From the NCBI GenBank assembly GCA_007922225.1, contig ML680053.1:13275877-13339876 (forward strand): a stretch of DNA of 64,000 nucleotides. The letters run 5' to 3'. The notes under the pieces are model-generated. The model was not told the origin of the DNA, did not search any database, and saw nothing but the letters and a program-made list of their open reading frames with translations. This DNA comes from Emydura subglobosa (taxonomy: Eukaryota; Chordata; Testudines; Chelidae). Positions 1 through 11,300 of this stretch are shown in pieces; position 1 is the stretch's first letter, and each line of letters starts with the position of its first letter. The position numbers and the translations under genes were made by a program.

Positions 1-1197
1 AAAACAGAAAATATTGTCAATAGAGGTGGCTTTGGAACAAATTGATTAATTAAACCATAATAAACCACCAGGCCTGCTTTGGGCCGCTGAACGGCTGATC
101 GACAGCAGCAGGGGTAGCTGGCCTCTGGTCAGATGTTTGGGGGATTCTGGGGTTGGCTGCCGATCAGCTGTTTGGTATCCTCAGGGCTGTTGCTGCAGCT
201 GCCATGTGGATGCGGATACACATAAAAATGGAGTGGGGGTCGCAGGAGGGTCACTAGCTGATTCTGACAGATGTGGCTCCACATTTTTGTATCTGTGCAG
301 GGCTCTGCACATTAGAGATCATAAGCCTAAGTGTACATACAAAATGATGGGGTCTAAATTAGCTGTTACCTCTCAAGAAAGAGATCTTGAAGTCATTATG
401 GATAGTTCTCTGAAACCATCCACTCAGTGTGTAGAGTCAGTCAAAAAAGCTAACTGAATGTTAGGAACCATTAGGAAAGGGATAAACAGTAAAACAGAAA
501 ATATCATAATGCCACTATATAAATCTATGGTCCCCCCCCTTTTTGAATACTTTGTGCATTTCTGCTCACCCCATCTCTAAAAAGGTATATTAGAATTGGA
601 AAAGGTACAGGAAAGGGTAATGAAAATGATTAGGGGTATGGAACAGCTTCCATATGAGGGGAAATTTAAAAAACTATGACTATTCATCTTAGAAAATAAA
701 TGACGGGGGGAGAGGATATGATAGAGATGTATCAAATCATGAATGTTGTGGAGAAATTGAATAAGGAAGTGTTATTTACTCCTTCATATAACACAAGAAT
801 GAAGAATGAAGTTAATAGGCAGCAGGTTTAAAACAAACAAAAGAAAGTACTTCTTCACACAATACAGAGTCAACCTGTGGAACTTGTTGCCATGGTATGT
901 TGTGAAGACCAAAAGTATAACTGGTATCAAAAAAGAATTAGATAAGTTCATAGATGATAAGTCCCTCAATGGCTATTAACGAAGATGGTCAGGCACGCAA
1001 CCCCATGCTAAATTGTGTCCCTAATCATCCAACTGCCAGAAGCTGAGACTGGACAACAGGGGATGGATCTCTCGATAAATTTCCCTGTTCTGTTCATTCC
1101 CTCTGAAGCATCTAGCACTGGCCATTGTTGTCAGAGAAGAAACTGGGCCAGATGAACCATTGGTCTGACCCAGTATGGCTATTCTCATGTTCCCGAA
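1..1197 (+). mobile_element. CR1 LINE fragments, rearranged
   Basis: Bases about 1-73 match the same CR1 stretch seen at 19300-19345 (AATTAAACTGTAATAAG-type), and 307-1197 match the CR1 3' ORF2 and tail seen at 22240-23090. The encoded peptide has CR1 C-terminal features (TYKMMGSKLAV, RDLEVIMDSSLKPS, KAN) and ends in the tail wording 'GGTCTGACCCAGTATGGC'. Between them, 74-306 is an unrelated GC-richer segment in place of the reverse-transcriptase core. Stops and frameshifts make it inactive. Confidence 0.75.
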
Positions 1198-2170
1198 AGG
1201 AGCTTCTTATATTTCCACTGGATTTGCTAAATTATGAAACAAAACGACACATTCAAATTGACCCTGCTGATCAGTCCCTGGGGGAGCCAGGCCGAACCAT
1301 CATTCCATTACATTCAGCTGGAAATGTGTATTAATTTCAACTCCAAATCCTTGGTCCAAATGTAATAGACCTGAGGACAAATATTGGTCCTAAGCATAAA
1401 AAGCTACGTGAGTAAGATTTGCATAGTGGAGCCCAAAGCTTGAGTAAAAGCGGTTTGTATGGAGGGGATCTGCTTGGGCATAGGGGTAGAATTCCCCCTG
1501 ACAATCAGAAGGCATCTCATGGGGAACCATCCATGCTGTCCTCTGCTCTTAGTACCAGCCTTGGACTATAAGAGGATCAAAGCCTGCTGCACACTGCCAT
1601 ATGAAGGGCTGCCGTTCAGTGGATCCATGCTAGTAGCAGACCCACTGGCTACACACCTGTCACTCCCTGATTCACCCACAACTCCTTCCCTTCAATGCAC
1701 TGTCAGAGCACAGAGCTCAACTGCACAGCACGCAGTTGTCTGCAGCAGCCCCCTGCATGGCCTGGCTCCATTGTGACACGTTTCCTCTGGGTTCCAGGCC
1801 TATTAAGGTGGGGTCTATTTTTTAGTTCTGTGCCATCCAACTTGCCCAGGCTGCTCAGAAAGAAATTGACCTTAAATACAATACACTGGTTTCCCTCTGA
1901 TTCTTAGCATCCTGTAATTTATTCTGTCCTTCCTTTCATCAGCAACTGAAATATACCAAGCCTGTAAATAGGCTTTAATCTACAGCCATTGTTAACTAGA
2001 GAATGCAGGTAGTGTAGAAAATAAATTGCATCTGTTAGAAGATCCCAGCATGAAAGCAGAGATTTCTTGTGTGATCACACCCCCCACTAAAACAGCACAT
2101 AAAATATAAGCCAAAGTTATCTGTTTTAAGTTGCAATCAGTTTTATTTTTTTTTCTTTGGCTGCTCATAG
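1198..2170. other. Unassigned sequence upstream of exon 1
   Basis: Mixed-composition sequence with no recognisable coding, RNA or repeat signature except the T-rich tract at 2140-2160 that serves exon 1 as acceptor tract. No convincing promoter or CpG island is visible, which suggests the true first exon is elsewhere. Confidence 0.4.
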
Positions 2171-2357
2171 TTGTCTGATGAATAAAACAGAGTCTGGAGA
2201 TGATAGAGCTAATACTGACAAGGAATGCAATGGCAATAATTCTGGTGGAACAGAAAGCACAAAGCAAGAGACGTTTCTTCCGCAATTCCCTGTTCTACAG
2301 GCTTCTGAGTGTGAACACGTTGGATTGCCTGGGAATCAAATGAATAGCAGCTACAAG
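2171..2357 (+). CDS. CNBD2: CNBD2-like exon 1 (of those seen), polar N-terminal segment
   Basis: A long T-rich tract ends in CTGCTCATAG and the exon closes with AAG before GTACAG. Read with one leading base completing an upstream codon, the 187 bp give 62 open codons ending in phase 0, which matches the next exon. The peptide is polar and acidic, rich in Ser, Thr, Asn and Glu (for example [20 protein letters not shown]), so probably disordered. The third codon is ATG (2178-2180), so this could be the first coding exon with the start at NKTESGDD; otherwise at least one exon lies upstream of the window. Membership rests on splice sites and phase, not on a recognised domain, so it is the least certain exon. 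Confidence 0.55.
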
Positions 2358-5300
2358 GTACAGAATTCATTGTCAAGTGTTTTGCATTGTTCTTTACCTT
2401 CACAAGATGTGAGCTTATAAGGGTGCTTTATCTCAATACATATACTTTTACAGGGTTTTTTGTGTCAGAGATTAGCTGTTCCTTTTGCAATGAGGCATGT
2501 CAGTTATATCCAAGGGTGACGGGGGTGGGAGGAGGGAGAGAATCCACTTCTCATTTTATAAAGCCTTTCTCTTTAAAAAGAAGTGGGGGGTTGGGAAGAG
2601 CACAAGAGAAAATCTAGTACCTTTAGCTTTAGGAGATGAATCCCTATAATCCAAAGCCAATACTAAGTGACCTACTGAAGGGTTTCTGTTTAAGACCTGA
2701 TGCCTGCCAGTAACTCTCAGTACCTCTCATCACCTGAAGGGATTGATTGCCAGTTTCTGGAGCATTAATAAATTTGCTGAGCTTCTTTGCTGCTAAACTG
2801 TGGACCTGAAGTGTTCCCTGCTGGAAAGAACTGAGAAAAAAAATCATTGAGCTTGTTTTCATGGCTTCACCTTAATTGCTGATCCAGAGGATTTGTGCCG
2901 TCTCTGAAATTATTGGCACCACAGTCTATGAACATTCAATTTTTGTTTATTTAATATTGAAATCAGATGGTGGAAAAATGAAAAACCAGACTGAAAATAT
3001 GTTCCCACTTTTAAAGGCATAGTTCACAATGCAGTTAATGATATCAATATCAAAACTGGCACATGCATCGGGGCCTTCCCGTCAGCTCCCCAGTAATTCC
3101 ATAACGCTATGCTCAGAATGGAAAGTCCACAGCTTTATTAATGGCATAAAATTATCCAAATACACCGTAATTAATCAGCCATGTTACCTCAGATTAATGG
3201 GCATAAAATTAATAGGGTGGTTTTGCATTCTCTTGGATAAATATTTGTGCAGGAATTCAGTGCTCAGACACGGGAGGAGAGGGACAATGAGACTGTTCCA
3301 AAGACGATTGCAGCCAGTGGGAGTCTTTTCACTAGCTTCAGTGAGCTTCTGATCAGGCCCTGATAGTTTAAGCGTTGCATGAGAGAGAAAAGCACTGTGG
3401 TGTCTAGTGAATAGGACACTGGAGACCTGCTTCTATCATTGAACTGCTGTGTGATGTTGGCCTCAATTTCCCCTCCCACTCTTTCTCTTGTCTGGTTAGA
3501 TTGTAAACTGTTCAAGGCAGGGAGTGTCTCTCACTGTGTTTGTACGGTGCCTGGCACAAGGGAGCCCTGATCTTGCTTGGCACCTCTAGGCAATACTGTA
3601 ATGCAGTGTTTCTCAATTGGTGTTCCGTGGAAACCTGGGGTTCCGCAGATACACTGTTAGGGTTCTGCGAGAAAGTGACATCGCGCCACCAAGAGCAGCT
3701 GTTCTCCGCTCTGCCGAAAAAGGGAAAATGTCCCGGATTTTTCGGTGGAGGGTATCGAGTATGAGTGTAATTTAGGTTCTGTGGGGAAATTTAATTGAGA
3801 AATGCTGACCTAGTTGTCTGAATATAATTTGCTTATTTCGACATTTTTTTTTGGCCCCATATGTAAAAATACTGTTAAGAGTTTGGGGGGTTCCACAATT
3901 ATTTATCGAGTTCAAAAGGGTTCCGTGGCCAAATTTAATTGAGAAACACTGCTATAATGCAAAGAATGAGATGGCTATAGCAAAGCAAAGCATTATGCAA
4001 ACTTTCCCTTCCTCTCTCTGCTTCTGCCCTCACCTGTTATGGGACCTTTGACATCCCTAATATTTCAATCCTAGACCCTTTCTGAGCAGAGGCTGTCAGG
4101 CTTGTCAAACTGGGGCAAATGACAACCTATTACTTGCACCTCACACAAAGAGTTTAAAAAACCATACAAAAATGCCTTTTCATACAACATTAAGTTTACT
4201 ATATGAAAGGCTTAAGGTTCTTGGTGCAATGCTAAGTAAGCCACATTACCTGTCCTGTTTCTTTATGGGTGCATAGGTACATTTAACAACATAAAAATTA
4301 ATGTAAGGATAATAAAAATTATCCTTTTAAAAAGAAAAGCTGGAGCAGAAGATGCAACACACAGGCCATGCAGTCAAGGCAATGTTATCCACTGTTACTT
4401 TTTTATTGCCCACACAGTGAGATTTTGATTGTGAGATTTTCATAATCAAGGATAAGGCAATTTCAGCTACAGCCCCAGAGTTCCTGATAAAAAGCTTAAG
4501 TTGTCAGTTTGTCTCCTGGAATCACTATTGCGTAGGTAGGTGGTATTTATATGATCCTGCCCTAACTTTGCTGGGAAAACTCAGCAGAGCTCTCAGGGAA
4601 AACCCAGCAGTGCTCACAAGTAAACCCTCAGGGATTACATTTATGTATTCCAAAAAGAGAAGCCTGCCTCACCCAACATTTTAATAATGGAGGAATGGAA
4701 CTGCCTTGGTATCGCATTTGAAGGAGTCACAATCCAATGGACACCATGTCTGCTGAGGTTAAGGGGTAATTTGATTTCATTCTGTAAGTACCTGCATGGG
4801 GAACCAATTATTTGATGACGGGTGTCACGCTGTTTAGAGTGGCTCATGAACATGAGTGCTGACCTCAGAACACTGTTACAAACCAGGCACAAATCCCACA
4901 CTGGCTGTGTGTTCTATAATTAGATTTTGCCAATCAAGTTTCAAGAGTGAACTTCTCAAACACTATGACGGCCTTGAATGGAGTCCCAGACAATACCCTG
5001 GAGAATTCTGGTCTATCTTGCCATCCAGCCAAGCCTGCCTTTGTGATAGATGGTCTCTTACACCAAAAATCACAATATTCAGGTTACACCTAGTTCCAAA
5101 GGAGTAGTCACTTATCCCAGCTCATTTGTACCTTAGATCTCTCACCAAAGATAACGCTTGTAGCCAATCCTGCAATAAACGAACTAAAGATTTATTAACT
5201 AGAAAAAAGACATAAAAGAGTTATTTACAAGGTTAAATCAAGTAAACATTCACACAAAAGAGACACAGTCTTAGGTCTCAAGATCGAACATGCTGTAATA

Positions 5301-8300
5301 AGTGAGCTCTATATGCCCTTTAGGGCTAACCCAAGTTAAGCATCTTGGGAATCCCTTGCTTACACATAGAAATATTGCCCTCTCCAAATTCCCAGTAGCA
5401 CAGATACAGATCCTTCTGGTCCGGGATTTTTATTCCCTTCCCCCGGAGTTCAAACTGTGATGGGATGAGGATTTGTGCAGGTCCCCTCTTCATGGGTGTG
5501 GGGGGAAGCAATCACAGTCTTTTGTCCACTAATTTTCCACAATGGTTCATTTTTAGGCCTTTTGTTGGGCTGGAGATTAGACCTCTTGTGGTAAACTAGT
5601 ATTTCGCACTTGGTAATGCTTCCTCCCTCACTGAGTTTTCGGTTTCATAGCAAATACTTTTATAGTTACAAAGCAAACACTTAAATATTACCTTATAACA
5701 TGGGATTCAGATATTATAAGTGAGATTAATGCTGCAGCGACTCAAAGTCCCAACACTAAACGCATGCTTATAAATTTAACATCTATTTTAATAATGTGAA
5801 CACATAGGTGAGCCAGACTAGTTTCCAGCTATGCATTCATCCATGTTCAGTAAGGCCAAGGGACCTTGGCATGAGCTGGCACCTGGTCTGCCAGCATCAC
5901 AATGGGTTTTTCTGTCTAGCAGTGAAAGGTGTAACACAATGCAATGGCTGGGAATTGAAGCTAAACAAATTCAGACTGAAAGTAAGGCACACATTTTTAA
6001 TTGAAGATAATTAATCATTGGAACAATTTACCAAGGCTCATGATGAATTTGCCATAACTGCCAATTTTCAAATCGAGACTGGATGTTTTTCTAGGAATTA
6101 TTTGGGGACGTTCTACAGCCTGTGCTATACAGGAGATCAGACTAGATGATCACTAAGATCCCTTCTGGGCTTGGAATCTATGAATCCCCACCAGGGATTG
6201 GTTTTTTGTGCCTGGGGACAGGGTGGGAATAAGTCAAGAATGGAGGATACTTATATTGTTTCCCTGCTTAATCGAGTTTGGGACCACAGACACTAAAATG
6301 CTGCAGTAGTAATTCTATGACATTACTATAGGGCATTCAAGATTGTTTCAGTATCTTAGCTTTCTGTTTCCATAGCTTAATGGATTTCTTTTAATTGTAA
6401 CTTTAACTCTGAATTTTCTGGGTTTATAATAGTACTTGGTTTTGGGATAATTACAACATCCGTTTCAAATCTTTTACCCATAAACTGCAGATGTGTACTC
6501 TCAACTTTAACTCCATTTTAATGTAAGCTTTTCGTCTTGAAGATTATATTACATATATATTATATATTTATGTATGTGTGCACATGCATGTACAATAGAT
6601 GCCTCTGGTTGGGCTTTCTGTGGGGATGTGATGGAGGGGGTGTCCCCAGCATCCATAGAGCACCTGTTCCCTATACCTCCTTGTTGCTGAGGTCCATGGT
6701 TTGGCAGAAGTGCCTAGTGGCTCAGAATCTGTGGGTAGGCAGTAGCATCTAGCAGTGAAAGTCCACAATTGGCAGAAGCACCTAGTGGCTCAAGTCTGTG
6801 GGTTGGTGGTAGGGGAACCCAGACCCTCCCACTCCACCAGGTTCCAACCCAGGGCCTTGGGGCGGGCAGTTCAGTTGTGCAGCATGTGCAAGGGTATCAC
6901 CAAGACTGTTCCCTGAGTTACTTCCTGCCACAAACCCTGCCTCTCCAGAAACCCACTGCTACAAAAGAGTTCTGGTGCCCATGAACCATTGTTGCAAGTA
7001 TAATTGACTTGAGAAAACTCTATTATTATGGATTGGTAAAACTCATTTGGATCAGTTTCAAACTCACTCAGATCATACGTTTGAAAGTTCAGGTTGAACT
7101 TTGTTGAGTTCTTGCTCTTAGAGAGACAGTGAATAAAGGAGCCGAATGGGAAAAGAGAACAGTTTTAATGAATGACACTAAATATAGGGTATCCTTTTGT
7201 GGCAGCCTAATTTTGGTGGTGGAGAACGAGAGGTGAAAGAATTCTAGCCTAATGCAACACATGTATCGGAGGCTGCAGCTAGGAAAATATGCTTTTTAAA
7301 TTAATCGCCCTTGAAAAAGTTGAGAGAGGTTCACAAACGAAAACTAGTTTTTGCAAACTCTTCAAACCTAAACAATAGTTCAAGAGTTTTGTGAATCTGC
7401 AAACTCCACTAGTATGGCCCATCCCAGAAGTTTTATTTTCAGGATTTTCCATCCTGGTTTCATATCTCTGGATATAAACAGCTACTCAAACCCTGAGATG
7501 AGCCATTAAGTGAGCAGCAAAGGATCTAAAAAGGGAGATACAGGTGAGCAGAATGGCAAGTCCATGTGATTGGGCATTGCACAAATGCATTAGGGTTCTT
7601 GGCTGAGTGTTGTTTCAAAATAAGCACTTGTGAGTTTAAGCTGATTTGTCAGTTGTCATATCCAGAGACAAGTCAGTAAATGCTTTCATTGATCTACCAG
7701 AGCCTTATGGTTCTTTGGGCCAAGCAATCGAGGATGCTAGGTCAAGAGTGTGTATTCTAATGGAGGATGATTGTTTTTTATTGTTACCAGTGCCCATAAA
7801 AAGTTTTTTTTTCTAAGTTTTAATTTTTAATTCTCTCTATTTTTAGGCTTTTCTGTGATGCTCATTGCCATAGTGTCCGAGCACCTCTGAGGATGTATCC
7901 ACAAAACCTCTGTGAGGAAAAGATGTAGTATATCCCTAATTTACAGATGGGGAACTGAGACACAAAAAGATCTTGAGCCTGATTTTTCAAAAATGCTGAG
8001 CCCTTCCAGTTCCGGTTGAAATCCATGGGAGCTGTGGGGTGAAGAGCACCTCTGAAAATCAGGCTTTAAAGTACTGGTGCAAGTCATGCAGGAAGTCTGA
8101 GGAAGAGCTGGGAACAGAACCCAGATCTCCTGTGGCCTGTGTCTTAATCATAGGACCATCCTTTATATTTTAAGGCACACACATATGTTAAGGTCGCCTG
8201 GGCAACCTTAATTTGGCCCTCGTGTGTATAACATTAAGATACAGTCTTTAATTACATAATCACAGACTATTTTCCCATAGGACCCCAGCCTCCTGTAATT

Positions 8301-11300
8301 TCCTAGGCTTTTTGAAAAGCAAACTGAAAAACCAGAAATTCCATTGTGTGGCATCATATTGACACCCACATGGGTCATCAGCAGAGTTGGAACATTCAGA
8401 CCAGCACACAGACCTCTGCCACTTGGTTACAACAGCAGATTGTCATCCTCTCCGTAGAGCGGCACTAGAGGGAGACAGGACACTTCTTTGCCAGTGGCTT
8501 CCGCAGCTATTTGCTGACAGCACAGGAATGGCGAGACTCAGGAATCTTGGGTTCCATTCTAGGCTCTGGAGGCCTGGGCGCTAGGGAAGGCTAGCCCATG
8601 GCTCTGCTCCTTCCACCTGAGGCTACACCCCTCCCACCCCCCCTTCCTTGCTGCTGCCTGGAGCTCCTCCTACTGCAGCTGGAGGAGCCCCATCCCACCC
8701 CAGAGCTAGGCCACCCCGAGTCCCAACAGGGCAGCCTCGGCACCCCCAGCTGCATGTGGCCCCAGCCACCCCAAGTCCCAGCCAGCCCAAGAGGCATGTG
8801 TCCCAGCTACCCCAGAGCACTGGCCGGGTGGCCCCAGTCTCACCCGGCCCCGGCTGCACGGCTCCAGCACCGGCCAGCGGCTGCAGCCACCCCAGAGCAA
8901 CGGCCACGTGTGGTCCCAGTGCCCGATAGCAGACCCAGCCGCCCTGGAGCAGTGGCTGCACATGGCCCTAGTGCCCGCCGGTGGCCCCAGCTGCCATGGA
9001 GCACCAGCTGGACAGCCTGGACCAACAGCTGGCTCACCCCTCTCCAGCCCCCACCTTGTTTGGGGGACGCTGAGTAAGGGCGGGAAGCTGCTGCTGCACC
9101 ACCTGGCAGATGCAGCAGGAGGGGGCGGGGCCTCAGGGCGGAGTATGGGTGGGGCCACGCCTGGCTGTTTGGGAAGGTAAACCTTCCCCCGCCTACAATA
9201 CCCAGTGCCCATGTCTGGAGGGGAGTGTTTACTAGTGAGCCCAGACTCTTCTGCCCATTGCCTCCTGAGCTTTGACCCCTTTTGCCCCAATCAGTCCAAC
9301 CTTGACCCCTCTCCTTGCCCAGCCAGTTCCTGTTCTCCCCTCCCACCTCCTTGACCAATCTGTTTCTTTCCTCCTCAGCCTCCAGTCATGCCCTCCTCCC
9401 GGCTGACATTGTCTATCCGCACTTGCTGCTAGTCTCAGTCTTTCTCCTTGGGTTCCTTGTCCAATATCAGTGCCTCTTCCCCTCCTGCAAGCTCCTTTGT
9501 CCCTGATCGTTTTGCCCAGGTAGTCCCTGTTCTCCCCTCTCCCCCGCCCCTCCACAGCCCAGTTCCTCATCAAATCATAGAATCATAGAAAATTAGGCTT
9601 GAAAGGGACCTCAGGAGATCATCTAGTCCAACCCCCTGCTCAAAGCAGGACTAACCTCAGCTAAATCATCCCAGCCAGGACTTTATCAAGCCACACTTTA
9701 AAAATCTCTAAGGATGGAGATTCCACCACCTTCCTAGGTAACCCATTCCAGTGCTTCACCACCCTCCTAGTGAAAAACTTTTTCCTAATGTCCCATCTAG
9801 ACCTCCCGCCCTGCAACTTGAGACCGTTGCTCCTTGTTCTGTCTGCCACCACTGAGAACAGCCTAGCTCCATCCTCCCTGGAACCCCCTTTCAGGTAGTT
9901 AAAGGCTGCTATCAAATCCCCCCTCATTCTTCTCTTCTGTAGGCTAAACAAGCTTAGTTCCCTCAGCCTCTCCTCATACATCTTGTGCTCCAGCCCCCTA
10001 ATCAGTTTTGTTGCCCTTCTCTGGACTCTTTCCAATTTGTCCACATCCTTTCTGTAGTGGGGGGCCCAAAACTGGACACAATACTCCAAATGTGACCTCA
10101 CCAATGCCGAATAGAGGGGAGTAATCACTTCCTGTGATCTGCTGGCAATTCTCCTACTAATGCAGCCCCATATGCTTTCTCCTTCTCTCCCCATCTCCTT
10201 TTCCTCTACTCCCAGTCTCCTTATACAGCTAGTCCCAGTTGCCCCAGCTCCTCAGCTTATCTCAGTCTCCCCACCCCTACTGGCTTCCAGTCCCTCTCCC
10301 ATTTTTCTTCCTAGTTTCTGTTGCCAGTTTCTGCCCCTTGGCTCCCAGTCCCAGTCTGCTTGCTCATCCAGTCCCAGTTTCCCCCCTGGTTTTCAGATCC
10401 AGTCTCGTTGCCCAACCAATCACAGTCTCCCCCTGGGTCCCGGTTCCAGTCTATTCCCCTTGGCTCCCAATCTCCTCACCATCCTATCTCCCAGACCCAG
10501 TTTCCCTTTCACTGTCCTTCCCCACCAGCCTCTCCCGCTCCACTGGGCTGCCTGTCTCAATCTATTCTCCACCCCCCCAGGTCCAGATCTTGTTCCCTCA
10601 GCAGTCAAATCAGGTAGATTCCTCTTCCACCCTTTCTGGGGCCGGAGGATGGGGGGAGCATCATTATGAAAACAAAAGCAACGGCTTGCCTGTACTCAGT
10701 TCCAGTGCCTGGCCCCAGTCCAGCAGACAGCAGCCCAAAGGTGAAATTTCAGAGACAGTCCTGCTCAGCTGCAGGTTGGAGAATATCCTGCGCAGATGGA
10801 ATCTTTGGGGAATTTAGCAAGGCTCTAAATATGTGCGAACACAGATTTTTCAAAAGCTTATAACTTGGACAAATTTGATTAGATTTTCACTGGGATGGCC
10901 AAACTCAGATCCCTGATGCAAAGGTCACTTCCCTGCCAAATTTCTAGTCCATGCTCCAGAGGATGTGGGGTGGTAAAGCATTTCAGAGAAAAAGTTGCCA
11001 GAATTTTTTTACATGGGCAAAATAATGTATTTTTCCTCATTCTTGAAAATGGCTAAACCACTATGGCTGAAATTTTCCAAAAATAATTTAGCCTGAGGCA
11101 ATTTCAGTTCAAAGGGTTAAAGTTGGGCAAAGTTATAAATAACTGAAAAGATTATCTTTTAACGGGAAATGTCTGGCAATCTTAATAAAATAAAATACAT
11201 GCCCTAAATGGTATCTCTTATTTCTCAGGTTTTGATGACTCTGTGTACTTATGGGTTTGTTTATGAGCTGTGCTGGTATCTCTCTGCTAAGCCAGGGGAG

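Noticed and set aside
8591..9573. Many long overlapping open frames on both strands, up to about 190 codons
   Set aside because: All six frames are open together because of GC-rich degenerate repeats; the products are Pro/Ala/Gly/Ser strings with no domain.
10160..10863. Open frames of 90-190 codons on the plus strand
   Set aside because: They follow the C/T-rich minisatellite bias; peptides are Ser/Pro/Leu strings and no splice or start context supports them.
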